Source: Pseudomonadota bacterium (GTDB lineage Bacteria > Desulfobacterota > Desulfovibrionia > Desulfovibrionales > Desulfovibrionaceae). Taken from it: a DNA stretch of 27,831 nucleotides. The position numbers and the translations under genes were made by a program. Below, piece by piece: positions 9,831-18,016 of the stretch (its first letter is position 1; every line of letters begins with the position of its first letter). The notes under the pieces were generated by a model. That model searched no databases and had not been told where the DNA came from. It worked only from the letters and a program-made list of their open reading frames with translations. Location: positions 1 through 27,831 of the forward strand of contig JAEXRD010000093.1 of assembly GCA_023438245.1 (NCBI GenBank), in the 5' to 3' direction.

Positions 9831-11627
9831 CTACCCGTTCAGGCTCTCCACGATGCGCCCGGCCAGCTCCGGGCCGATGCCGCGCACCCGGGCGATGTCC
9901 TGGGCCGTGGCCTTGCGCATGGCCGCCAGCGTGCCGAAGGTGTCGAACAGGCGCTTGGCCAGGGCCGGGCCCAGGCCCGGGATGGACGTGAGCGTGCCGG
10001 AGAGCGCGGTCTTGCGGTTGGCCGCGCGGCCCTTGGCGATGACGAAGCGGTGGGCGGCGTCGCGCACGCGCTGCAGGAACAGCAGCTCCTGGCTGCCGGG
10101 CCGCAGGGTGACGTGGTTCTTGCGCCCGGGGCGGAACACGCGGTCCTCCAGCTCGCCGGCGCGGCGGCTGGGCCCCTTGGCGATGGCGGCCAGCTCGAAC
10201 AGCCCGGCCTGCCCGGCGTCGGAGAGCGCGCGCTCCACGGCGGCGAGCTGCCCGCGCCCACCATCTATAAGAAGGAGGTCGGGCCAGGGCGGGCCGCTTT
10301 CGATGCGCCGCTCCACGAAGCGGGCCAGCGCGGCGTAGTCGTCGCCGCTGCCCTCCAGCTCCGGCAGGGCGTAGACGCGGGAGCGCTCCTTGCTGCGCTC
10401 GCCCTCCTCATAGGCCACCAGCCCGGCGCGCACGCCCTTGCCCCCGTGGTGGGTGATGTCCACGCACTCCACGCTCGTCGCGGGCCGGGGCAGGTCCAGC
10501 GCGCGCTCCAGCAGGGCCGGGATGTCCGGCGCGTCGGGCCTGCGGTGGGCGGTCAGCGCCAGGTCGCGGGCCATCTCCATGAGCCTGCGCTCGTCGTCGC
10601 CGCGGGGCGTGCCCAGGCGCACAGGCCCGCCCCGGCGCTCGGCCAGCACCTCGGACAGCGTGGAGGCGGAGATGTCCTCGGACACCACCACGCGGGCCGG
10701 GATGAGCCGGTCCTCGTCGTAGAACTGGGCCAGGAAGGTCTCCAGGGACTCGGCCCCCTCCTCCGGCCCCAGGCCGTCCCAGTGCTCGGTCTTCTGCTCC
10801 AGCATCAGCCCGGCCCGCAGGAACAGCAGGCCCACGCCCAGCCCCTCGCTGGTGTGCACCACGGCCACCACGTCACGGTCCAGGGCGTCGTGCAGCACCG
10901 CGGCCTGGCTCTCCAGGGTGCGCTCGATGGAGGTGATCTGGTCGCGCAAGAGGGCCGCGCGCTCGAACTCAAGCGCGTCGGAGGCCTCGTGCATCGCCGC
11001 GCGCAGGGCCTTCACCAGCGAGCGCGACTTGCCGGAGAGGAACAGCTCCACCTGGCGCACCAGTTCGCCGTAGCGCTGGCGGTCGGCCAGGCCCACGCAC
11101 GGGGCCAGGCATTGCCCGAGCTGGTGGTACAGGCAGGGGCGCACGCGATTACGGAACATGTGGTCCGCGCACTTGCGCAGCGGAAAGATGGTGGCCAGCA
11201 GCTTCTGGGTCTGGCGCGCGGCCTGGGCCGAGGTGAACGGGCCGAAGTACACGGAGCCGTCGCGCACCACGCGGCGGGTCAGGGTCAGGCGCGGGAAGTC
11301 GGAGCGCTTGTCCAGCCGGAAGAGCAGCGAGCGCTTGTCGTCGCGCAGCACGATGTTGTAGCGCGGGCGGTGCTTCTTGATGAGGCTCTCCTCCAGGAGC
11401 AGGGCCTCCTTCTCGGTGCCCACCAGCAGCACGTCGATGCGCCGGATGCGCGCCACCAGGGCCAGGGTCTTGGGCGAGTGGTTCGCGCCGGAGCGGAAAT
11501 AGGAGGACAGGCGCTTGCGCAGGCTGATGGCCTTGCCCACATAGATGATGCGCCCGCCCTCGTCCTTCATGAGGTAGACGCCGGGGGTGTCGGGGTAGTC
11601 GGCAGGGAGGAAATCGAAGGCGCTCAT
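9831..11627 (-). CDS. uvrC: UvrABC excinuclease subunit C
   Basis: This 598-residue protein makes both incisions in nucleotide excision repair. The N-terminal GIY-YIG domain (GVYLM near 16-20, YVGKA near 29-33) gives the 3' cut. A UvrB-interacting UVR segment follows (about residues 200-240; ALEFERAALLRDQI). The RNase H-like nuclease domain for the 5' cut contains the acidic motifs ECVDITHHGG and LLIDGGRGQL. Two helix-hairpin-helix motifs close the protein (SIPGLGPALAKRL and RVRGIGPELAGRI). I chose the ATG at 11627, preceded by GAGGA, because the GIY-YIG domain starts directly after it; a longer frame to 11765 adds 46 unrelated residues from the AT-rich porin promoter region. Confidence 0.96.
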   Translation of the reverse strand: MSAFDFLPADYPDTPGVYLMKDEGGRIIYVGKAISLRKRLSSYFRSGANHSPKTLALVARIRRIDVLLVGTEKEALLLEESLIKKHRPRYNIVLRDDKRSLLFRLDKRSDFPRLTLTRRVVRDGSVYFGPFTSAQAARQTQKLLATIFPLRKCADHMFRNRVRPCLYHQLGQCLAPCVGLADRQRYGELVRQVELFLSGKSRSLVKALRAAMHEASDALEFERAALLRDQITSIERTLESQAAVLHDALDRDVVAVVHTSEGLGVGLLFLRAGLMLEQKTEHWDGLGPEEGAESLETFLAQFYDEDRLIPARVVVSEDISASTLSEVLAERRGGPVRLGTPRGDDERRLMEMARDLALTAHRRPDAPDIPALLERALDLPRPATSVECVDITHHGGKGVRAGLVAYEEGERSKERSRVYALPELEGSGDDYAALARFVERRIESGPPWPDLLLIDGGRGQLAAVERALSDAGQAGLFELAAIAKGPSRRAGELEDRVFRPGRKNHVTLRPGSQELLFLQRVRDAAHRFVIAKGRAANRKTALSGTLTSIPGLGPALAKRLFDTFGTLAAMRKATAQDIARVRGIGPELAGRIVESLNG

Positions 11628-11726
11628 GGGTCCTCGTGGCGTGTTTTCCGTGACGCGGCGGCGTCCGCATTGTGACAATCCGATACCCCGCGGCGCGAAA
11701 AAGACCAAAGAAAAATTTTTGCACGG

Positions 11727-11798
11727 TAAAAAAATTTTAATTTTTTGCCCAAAATCACGGGCCAAACCCTTGCAAACACCAAGGTTTGGAAGTAAATT
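11727..11798 (+). promoter_or_regulatory. Promoter of the first porin with upstream A/T element
   Basis: TTGCAA (11770-11775) and TAAATT (11793-11798) are separated by 17 bp. A 13-bp A/T block TAAAAAAATTTTA at 11727-11739 lies upstream. The same 13-mer and the 10-mer AAACCCTTGC covering the -35 recur before the second porin, so this is a duplicated promoter unit. Confidence 0.7.
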
Positions 11799-11858
11799 GT
11801 CTCTCGTGCAGTGGCTAAAGGCTCGTGGTTTTAACTTTTTTCAGCAAAGGAAGGAACA

Positions 11859-13289
11859 ATGAACAAGAAGTTTGCTTTGCTTCTGGTGCTCCTGGCCGCC
11901 ATGGTCATGGGCTCCGTCGCCAGCGCTTCCGCCGCCGAGGTGAAAGCGACCGGTACCTGGCAGATCGCCGCTGAGTGGATGGACCGCACCGGCTTCTCCG
12001 ACAACGTTGAGAACAACACCTTCCGCATCGCCCAGCGTATGCGCACCGGCTTCCAGTTCGTCGCCAACGAGAACCTGAAAGCCGTCCTCGACACCCAGAT
12101 CGGCACCGCCAATTGGGGTGCTGGTCCCCTGCAGATCGGTTCCGGCCGCAACCCCGCCGCTGGCGCTGGCTCCGGCAACGTCAACGGTGGCGGCATCATG
12201 CTGCGCAACGGCTACCTGGCCTTCAACGTGCCCGGCACCAAGATCGCCAGCACCGTGGGCTTCCAGCAGGTCGCCCTGCCCTCCGCCGTCGGCGGCGGCA
12301 GCCCGATCCTTGACGACCACATGGGCGCCGCTGTTGTCAGCGTGCCCGTGATCGACAAGACCCTGGCCCTGGTCGGCGGCTTCGGCCGCGCCCTGCAGGG
12401 CACCGACGTGGGTGGCTCCGGCTCCGCCATGGACGCCGCCTTCCTGATCGCCGACTACAACCCGACCAAGGGCGTCAACCTGAAGCCCTACGTCGCCTAC
12501 GCCTACGCTGGCGCCAAGTCCGGCGTGAGCGCCGTGACCGGCTTCACCGGCAACAACGCCTCCCTGGTTGACGGCGTCCGCGCCTACTACGGTGGTATCG
12601 CCGCCGAAGTGTCCGTGTTCGATCCCATCAAGGTGATGGCCGACTTCCACTACGGCAAGGCCACCTACGGCCACACCGGCGCCAGCACCCCCGGCGACAA
12701 CCGCTCCGGTTGGCTGTTCGACATGCAGATCGACTACACCGGTCTGTCCATGATGACCCCCAGCCTGATCTTCGCCTACTCCTCCGGTGAAGGCAACCCC
12801 AACTCCAACGGTTCCCAGGCCACCAAGAACTCCGGTCGCATGCCCGTCATCGGCTCCCCTGAGAACTACGCTCTGGGCAGCTTCTTCCTGCAGGGTTCCA
12901 ACACCTTTGCCGACGGCATCGGTGGCACCAACGACACCAACCTGGGCTACTGGACCCTGGGCGTGCAGCTGCGCGACATCAAGCTCATCGACAAGCTGTC
13001 CCACACCTTCAATGTCCTGTACTTCAAGGGCACCAACAACGACCAGTACGTTCGCCAGATGGGCGGCCGCTCTGACATCGTGTACGGCCAGTTCCTGACC
13101 ACCAAGGACAGCCTGTGGGAAATCGACCTGAACACCAAGTACGACATCTACTCTGAGCTGGCCGCCTACGTGAGCCTGGGTTACATCAACCCCGACTTCG
13201 ACAAGGGCACCTGGTCCGCTTACAGCGCCAGCAACAAGGGTAACAAGGACGCCTACCGCGCCGCCTTCACCCTGACCTACAGCTTCTAA
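11859..13289 (+). CDS. Outer-membrane homotrimeric porin, copy 1
   Basis: This 476-residue beta-barrel porin is of the type found in abundance in Desulfovibrio outer membranes; it lets small solutes through. A signal peptide (about residues 1-26, ending ASASAA) precedes the mature start EVKATGTW. The last residue is Phe in LTYSF, the C-terminal aromatic signature for BAM-dependent insertion. Family blocks shared with the next two genes include NENLKAVLDTQIG, QIGSGRNPAAGAGS, MLRNGYLAF, DYTGLSMMTPSL and a terminal NTKYDIYSELAAYVSLGYI. An AAGGAAGG ribosome-binding site is well placed. Codon use favours GCT and GGT more than the neighbouring genes do, as expected for a highly expressed gene. Its solute preference is unknown. 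Confidence 0.93.
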   Translation: MNKKFALLLVLLAAMVMGSVASASAAEVKATGTWQIAAEWMDRTGFSDNVENNTFRIAQRMRTGFQFVANENLKAVLDTQIGTANWGAGPLQIGSGRNPAAGAGSGNVNGGGIMLRNGYLAFNVPGTKIASTVGFQQVALPSAVGGGSPILDDHMGAAVVSVPVIDKTLALVGGFGRALQGTDVGGSGSAMDAAFLIADYNPTKGVNLKPYVAYAYAGAKSGVSAVTGFTGNNASLVDGVRAYYGGIAAEVSVFDPIKVMADFHYGKATYGHTGASTPGDNRSGWLFDMQIDYTGLSMMTPSLIFAYSSGEGNPNSNGSQATKNSGRMPVIGSPENYALGSFFLQGSNTFADGIGGTNDTNLGYWTLGVQLRDIKLIDKLSHTFNVLYFKGTNNDQYVRQMGGRSDIVYGQFLTTKDSLWEIDLNTKYDIYSELAAYVSLGYINPDFDKGTWSAYSASNKGNKDAYRAAFTLTYSF

Positions 13290-13315
13290 TCTCCCGCTTA
13301 CGAGCCTGTCGCCAC

Positions 13316-13347
13316 GGGGCCGGTGCCATGCACCGGCCCCTTTTTTT
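13316..13347 (+). terminator. Rho-independent terminator of porin copy 1
   Basis: A perfect 11-bp stem (GGGGCCGGTGC at 13316-13326 with its complement at 13330-13340) encloses a CAT loop and is followed by seven T. It lies 27 nt after the stop codon. Confidence 0.95.
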
Positions 13348-13364
13348 ATCCGCCAACAAAAAGT

Positions 13365-13425
13365 TAAAAAAATTTTACTTCGCAAGCCCCAAACCCTTGC
13401 CAAGGGATTTGCATTGGAGTAAAAA
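13365..13425 (+). promoter_or_regulatory. Promoter of the second porin with the same A/T element
   Basis: TTGCCA (13397-13402) and TAAAAA (13420-13425) are 17 bp apart. The 13-mer TAAAAAAATTTTA occurs at 13365-13377, identical to the one before copy 1. It is 20 bp from the -35 hexamer here and 31 bp in copy 1, a shift of 11 bp, or about one helical turn. The decamer AAACCCTTGC overlapping the -35 is also shared. Confidence 0.7.
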
Positions 13426-13482
13426 GCGATCAGGTTATAAGTCAGGTTGGTCACCTTAAACCGCAAAAGAGGGAAGGAAACA

Positions 13483-14931
13483 ATGAAAAAGCTGAGCATT
13501 TTTGCCGTTCTGGCGCTGCTCGTGCTGGGCCTCAGCGCTGTTGCCCAGGCCGCTGACATCAAAGCGACCGGCAGCTGGCAGATCCAGGCCCAGTTCCGCA
13601 ACAACCAGGATTTCACCGACCAGGACGAGGACGCCCGCCTGCTGATCCACCAGCGCATGCGCACCGCGTTCCACTTCATCGCCAATGAGAACCTCAAAGC
13701 CGTGCTCGACACCCAGATCGGTGGCAGCGTCGGTGGTTGGGGCCAGGGCCTGTATCAGATCGGTTCCGGCCGCAACCCGGCTGCTAGCGCCGGCTCTGCC
13801 GACGCCAACGGCGGCGCCATCATGCTGCGCCAGGGCTACCTGGACTTCATGGTTCCCGGCACCAAGATCAACACCAAGGTCGGCTTCCAGACCGTGGCCC
13901 TGCCCAGCTCCGGCCTGGGCGGCGGCAGCGTCATCCTGGACGACCAGGCTGCTGGCATCGTTATGGCCGCTCCCGTGCTCGACACGGTGAAGGTCGTTGG
14001 CGGCTTCGTGCGCGCCTCTCAGGGCACCGACAACCCCGCCAGCGGTTCCGCTCTCGATGCGGTGTTCCTGGCTGCCCCCATCACCCCGAAGGGCTTCAGC
14101 ATCACCCCGTTCGCGGCCTTCGCGTACGGCGGTTCCACCTCCGGCGCCGTCGCTGGTGGCACCACCTCCAACAACGGCTTCGCCAGCGCCAACAGCACCA
14201 GCACCAGCGGTGTCCGCGGCTACTGGGGCGGCATTGCCTTCACCATGGACGCCTTCGAGCCCTTCAAGGTCTTCGCTGACCTGAACTACGGCAAGGCCAC
14301 CTACAACAACTACGTCGCCGGCCAGAACAATTCCGGCCGCGAGGGTTGGTTCTTCCAGACCGCTGTGGACTACACCGGTCTGACCATGATGACCCCCAGC
14401 CTGTTCTTCGCCTACTCCTCCGGTGAGAAGGACCCCGGCTCCAACGGCTCTGGGGCCATTGACAGCAAGTCCAAGCGCATGCCTTCTCTCGCCAATCCGC
14501 AGACCTGGGCCCTGGGCTCCTTCTTCTTCGGTGATCGCGACCTGATCATGCGTGGCAACAACATCCACGACAGCGCCAACGAGGACATGGGCTTCTGGGC
14601 CCTGGGCCTCAGCCTGAAGGACATCGCCCTCATCGACAAGGTGAAGCACACCGCCCACGTCATGTACGTGAAGGGCACCAACGATGCCGGTTGGGTTCGC
14701 AACCGCCAGTCTGGTGTCGTCTACGGTTCCATGCTCTCCGACAAGGACAGCCTGTGGGAAGTTGACTTCAACACCAAGTACGAAATGTACAAGGAGCTGA
14801 ACGCCTACGTGAACCTGGGCTACATCAACCAGAACTTCGACAAGGACGTGTGGCGCAGCGTGTCCAACCGCTACAGCGAGAAGGACTCCAACGCCTACAA
14901 GATCGCCATGGGTCTGACCTACGCCTTCTAG
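13483..14931 (+). CDS. Outer-membrane homotrimeric porin, copy 2
   Basis: This 482-residue paralogue of copy 1 has a signal peptide ending LSAVAQA (about residues 1-23) and a mature start ADIKATGSW. It ends in TYAF with the terminal Phe. It shares the same conserved blocks, and over 59 nt (14368-14426 against 12732-12790) the DNA differs at only two positions. The longest differences from copy 1 fall in segments that would be surface loops, such as the Ser/Thr/Asn-rich stretch around residues 225-245. The ATG at 13483 follows AGGGAAGGAAAC; an ATG-like start at 13447 would put 12 charged residues before the signal peptide and is unlikely. The gene has its own promoter and terminator. Confidence 0.93.
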   Translation: MKKLSIFAVLALLVLGLSAVAQAADIKATGSWQIQAQFRNNQDFTDQDEDARLLIHQRMRTAFHFIANENLKAVLDTQIGGSVGGWGQGLYQIGSGRNPAASAGSADANGGAIMLRQGYLDFMVPGTKINTKVGFQTVALPSSGLGGGSVILDDQAAGIVMAAPVLDTVKVVGGFVRASQGTDNPASGSALDAVFLAAPITPKGFSITPFAAFAYGGSTSGAVAGGTTSNNGFASANSTSTSGVRGYWGGIAFTMDAFEPFKVFADLNYGKATYNNYVAGQNNSGREGWFFQTAVDYTGLTMMTPSLFFAYSSGEKDPGSNGSGAIDSKSKRMPSLANPQTWALGSFFFGDRDLIMRGNNIHDSANEDMGFWALGLSLKDIALIDKVKHTAHVMYVKGTNDAGWVRNRQSGVVYGSMLSDKDSLWEVDFNTKYEMYKELNAYVNLGYINQNFDKDVWRSVSNRYSEKDSNAYKIAMGLTYAF

Positions 14932-14962
14932 ACCACGCCTTATCTGACCGCCTGACTACCAT

Positions 14963-14996
14963 GGGCCGGAGCATCCGCTCCGGCCCTTCTTTTTTC
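14963..14996 (+). terminator. Rho-independent terminator of porin copy 2
   Basis: A 10-bp stem (GGGCCGGAGC at 14963-14972 with GCTCCGGCCC at 14977-14986) with an ATCC loop is followed by TTCTTTTTTC. Confidence 0.93.
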
Positions 14997-15037
14997 TTGA
15001 TAATTCCAGCCAAAGCGGGTAGTGAGTGTTCGCTCAC
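14997..15037 (+). promoter_or_regulatory. Candidate promoter and operator of the third porin
   Basis: TTGATA (14997-15002) and a weak TAGTGA (15020-15025) are 17 bp apart, starting directly after the copy 2 terminator. An inverted repeat GTGAG-N6-CTCAC (15022-15037) overlaps the -10. The A/T block and AAACCCTTGC of copies 1 and 2 are absent. The repeat resembles, but does not match, a CRP/FNR-family half-site arrangement. Confidence 0.45.
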
Positions 15038-15068
15038 ATAGCGCTGCATACCTGGAGAGGAGCTGGAC

Positions 15069-16511
15069 ATGAAGAAAGCTTTGCTGCTGACTGTTGCCGT
15101 GACACTGATGCTGCTGTGCGCTGCTGGCGCCCAGGCCGCGGATCTCACCGCCCGTGGCTACTGGTGGATGGAAGCTGTCAACAAGGGAGGCTGGGACTTC
15201 CTCAAGGACGGCGAGGACAACAGGTTCACCATCGAGGAAAAACTGCGCACGGCGTTCTACTTCACCGCCAATGAGAACCTGCGCGGCGTGCTTGATACGC
15301 AGATCGGCAGCCAGCCTTGGGGCGTTGGAATCTACCAGATCGGCTCGGGACGCAACCCCGCCGCTGGCGCTGGCTCCGCCAACACCAATGGCGGCTCCAT
15401 CATGCTGCGCAAGGGCTACATCGAATACAAGGTCCCCGGCACCCTGATCAACACTTCGGTCGGCTTCCAGACCGTGACCCTGCCCGCGGCCTTTGGCGGC
15501 GGCAACCCCATTTTCGACGATCAGGTCGCCGCCGCAGTCGTCAGCGCCCCGCTGACCAAGAACATAAGCCTGACTGCCGGCTACGCCCGCCCCATGCAGG
15601 GTACGGACTCCCCGGACAGCTCCTCAGCCTTTGACGTGGTCTTCGCCAGCCTGCCCATCACCGGCAACGGCATCAACTTCAGCCCCTTCGTGGCCTACGG
15701 CTACGGCGGAGCCGGCTCCGGAGCCGCCACCACGGCTGGCCTCAGCAACAACGCCACCAGCGCCCGGACCGGCGTCCGCGCCTACTGGGGCGGCGCGGCC
15801 CTCACCGTCAAGCCCGACATGCCCCTGGTTTTCATGGCCGACGTGAACTACGGCAGCGCCACCTACAACAATGATCCCTCCCTGAACTCCAACAAGGGCG
15901 GTCGCAGCGGCTACATGCTCGACTTCGCGGTGGACTACACCGGCCTGAACTGGGTCACCCCCCAATTCTTCGCCACCTACTCCTCGGGCGAGAGCAGCGG
16001 CAACAACGCCACCGACGGCAAGTCCAACCGCATGCCGGTCATCGGCCTGCCCCAGAACTGGACCATCGGCTCCTTCTTCTTCGGCGAGCGCCTGGAACTG
16101 GCGGGCTCCATCAACACCACTGCGGGCTACACCCGCAACACCCTGGGCTACTGGGCCACCGGCATCAGCCTGAAGAACATCACCCTGCTGGACAAGCTCA
16201 GCCAGGACTTCAACCTGCTGTACGCCCGCGGCACCAACTCACCGGACACCATCCGCAACTACAATTCCATCGGCGCGCTCAAGAGCTGGGGCGGCTACCT
16301 CACCAGCAACGACTCCCTTGTGGAAGTGGACCTGAACTCCCGCTACAAGCTGTACGACGAGCTCACCGCCTACGTGTATCTCGGCTACATCTTCGCCAAC
16401 TTCGACAAGGACCTCTGGGGCAACTCGGCCATGTCCCAGGCCGGTATTCTGCGCCAGGGCGGCACCTCCAACGCCTACAAGATCGGCGTGGGCCTGAACT
16501 ACTTCTTCTAG
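15069..16511 (+). CDS. Outer-membrane homotrimeric porin, copy 3
   Basis: This 480-residue porin paralogue has a signal peptide (about residues 1-23, ending AGAQA), a mature start ADLTARGYWW and a C-terminal YFF. The shared blocks are present but more diverged than between copies 1 and 2 (NENLRGVLDTQIG, QIGSGRNPAAGAGS, DYTGLNWVTPQF, DSLVEVDLNSRYKLYDEL). A 28-nt tract encoding RNPAAGAGS (15351-15378) is identical to copy 1 (12147-12174). It uses fewer GCT/GGT codons than copies 1 and 2 and has a different promoter region, which suggests lower or conditional expression. GGAGAGGAG precedes the ATG. Confidence 0.92.
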   Translation: MKKALLLTVAVTLMLLCAAGAQAADLTARGYWWMEAVNKGGWDFLKDGEDNRFTIEEKLRTAFYFTANENLRGVLDTQIGSQPWGVGIYQIGSGRNPAAGAGSANTNGGSIMLRKGYIEYKVPGTLINTSVGFQTVTLPAAFGGGNPIFDDQVAAAVVSAPLTKNISLTAGYARPMQGTDSPDSSSAFDVVFASLPITGNGINFSPFVAYGYGGAGSGAATTAGLSNNATSARTGVRAYWGGAALTVKPDMPLVFMADVNYGSATYNNDPSLNSNKGGRSGYMLDFAVDYTGLNWVTPQFFATYSSGESSGNNATDGKSNRMPVIGLPQNWTIGSFFFGERLELAGSINTTAGYTRNTLGYWATGISLKNITLLDKLSQDFNLLYARGTNSPDTIRNYNSIGALKSWGGYLTSNDSLVEVDLNSRYKLYDELTAYVYLGYIFANFDKDLWGNSAMSQAGILRQGGTSNAYKIGVGLNYFF

Positions 16512-16533
16512 CCCGCACCACAGCGACCCACCG

Positions 16534-16566
16534 GGGCCGGGGCGAAAGTCCCGGCCCTTTCTTTTG
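16534..16566 (+). terminator. Rho-independent terminator of porin copy 3
   Basis: An 8-bp stem (GGGCCGGG at 16534-16541 with CCCGGCCC at 16550-16557) around GCGAAAGT is followed by TTTCTTTTG. Confidence 0.88.
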
Positions 16567-16592
16567 CCCCGGCGGCCGCCCTTTCCCCGGCC

Positions 16593-16621
16593 TCGACTTT
16601 TGGCACCCCTTGGCGTAGATT
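16593..16621 (+). promoter_or_regulatory. Candidate promoter of hisD-purC
   Basis: TCGACT (16593-16598) and TAGATT (16616-16621) are 17 bp apart, about 65 nt before the hisD start. The -10 is identical to that before htpX and the -35 is similar. Confidence 0.5.
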
Positions 16622-16686
16622 CTTCTGCGCCGATGCACACCGGACCCGGGCCGTCCCGCCCGGAGCAACCCCGCCAGAGGAATCCC

Positions 16687-17994
16687 ATGACCTGCCGCAC
16701 CATACGCTGCCCCCAAGACATGGACACCCAGCGCCTGCTCGCCTGGCTGGACGGACGCAAGGACCCCGACGATGCCGTGGTGGGCCGCGTGCGCGCCATC
16801 CTGGCCGAGGTGAAAGAGCGCGGCGACGTGGCCGTGCGCGAGTACACCCGCCGCTTCGACGCTCCCGACCTGCCCGCCAAATACGCCGTGAGCCCGCGCG
16901 ACATAGCCGCGGCCCTGAAGAGCATCCCCGCCGCAGACCTGGACATCCTGCGCGAGGCCATCGCCAACGTGCGCGCCTTCCACCAGCGCCAGGCCGAGCA
17001 GTCCTGGTTCACCACCGCGCCCGACGGCACCATCCTGGGCCAGATGGTGCGCCCGGTGGACCGCGTGGGCCTGTATGTGCCCGGCGGCCAGGGCGGCGAG
17101 ACCCCGCTCATCTCCAGCCTCATCATGAACGCCGTGCCCGCCCAGGTGGCCGGGGTGACGGACATCGCCGTGGTCTCCCCGCCGCGCAAGGACGGCACCC
17201 TCAACCCCTATATTTTGGCCACGGCTTCGCTCCTGGGCATCACCGAGATCCACCGCGCGGGCAGCGCCTGGGCCATCGCCGCGCTGGCCTACGGCACCAA
17301 ATCCGTGCGCCCCTGCGACGTCATCGCGGGCCCCGGCAACATCTACGTGGCCACGGCCAAGGCCCTGCTCGTAGGCGAGGTCGGCATCGACATGATCGCG
17401 GGCCCCAGCGAGATCCTTATCCTGGCCGACGACAGCGCCAACCCGGCCTGGATCGCGGCGGACATGCTCTCGCAGGCCGAGCACGACCCGCTGGCCGGAG
17501 CCCTGTGCATCACCACCAGCGCGGCGCTGGGCAAAAGGGTCGTGGAGGCGCTGGAGGACCAGCTGCCCAAGCTTTCCCGACACGAACTGGCCCGCAAATC
17601 CCTGGAGAACTGGGGCGCGGTGATCCTGGTGGACAGCGAACAGGCGGGCATCGACCTGGCCAACGCGCTGGCCCCGGAGCACCTGGAGCTGGCCGTGGCC
17701 GAGCCCTTCGCCCTTCTGGGGCGCATCAGGAACGCCGGGGCGATCTTCCTGGGCCATCATTGCCCGGAGGCTGTGGGCGACTACTTTGCCGGGCCGAACC
17801 ACGTGCTGCCCACCCTGCGCACGGCGCGCTTCTCCTCGGCCCTGTCCGTGCAGAGCTTCATCAAGAAATCCAGCATCATCGCCGCATCCGGCGCCTACGT
17901 GGCCGCCCACGGCGAAAAGATCGCGCGGCTGGCGCGCCTGGAGGGCCTGGAGGCCCACGCCAGAAGCGTCGAGTGCCGACTTCCCAAGAAATAA
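16687..17994 (+). CDS. hisD: Histidinol dehydrogenase
   Basis: This 435-residue enzyme oxidises L-histidinol to L-histidine in two NAD-dependent steps, the last reactions of histidine synthesis. Catalytic Glu331 and His332 lie in LAPEHLEL. The zinc ligands Gln263 and His266 lie in SQAEHD. The NAD-side motifs GLYVPGG and AGPSEILILAD are also present. The length is standard for the family. I chose the ATG at 16687 with AGAGGA upstream; a longer frame back to 16564 adds non-conserved sequence covering the promoter. No other his genes are nearby, so the pathway is dispersed. purC starts 22 nt after the stop in the same direction. Confidence 0.97.
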   Translation: MTCRTIRCPQDMDTQRLLAWLDGRKDPDDAVVGRVRAILAEVKERGDVAVREYTRRFDAPDLPAKYAVSPRDIAAALKSIPAADLDILREAIANVRAFHQRQAEQSWFTTAPDGTILGQMVRPVDRVGLYVPGGQGGETPLISSLIMNAVPAQVAGVTDIAVVSPPRKDGTLNPYILATASLLGITEIHRAGSAWAIAALAYGTKSVRPCDVIAGPGNIYVATAKALLVGEVGIDMIAGPSEILILADDSANPAWIAADMLSQAEHDPLAGALCITTSAALGKRVVEALEDQLPKLSRHELARKSLENWGAVILVDSEQAGIDLANALAPEHLELAVAEPFALLGRIRNAGAIFLGHHCPEAVGDYFAGPNHVLPTLRTARFSSALSVQSFIKKSSIIAASGAYVAAHGEKIARLARLEGLEAHARSVECRLPKK

Positions 17995-18016
17995 CCGCCA
18001 AGAACGGAGACCGACC

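Noticed and set aside
16600..16615. A sigma-54 promoter (TGGCAC...TTGGC) before hisD
   Set aside because: The GG-to-GC distance is one base short of the required ten, and a normal promoter overlaps the site.
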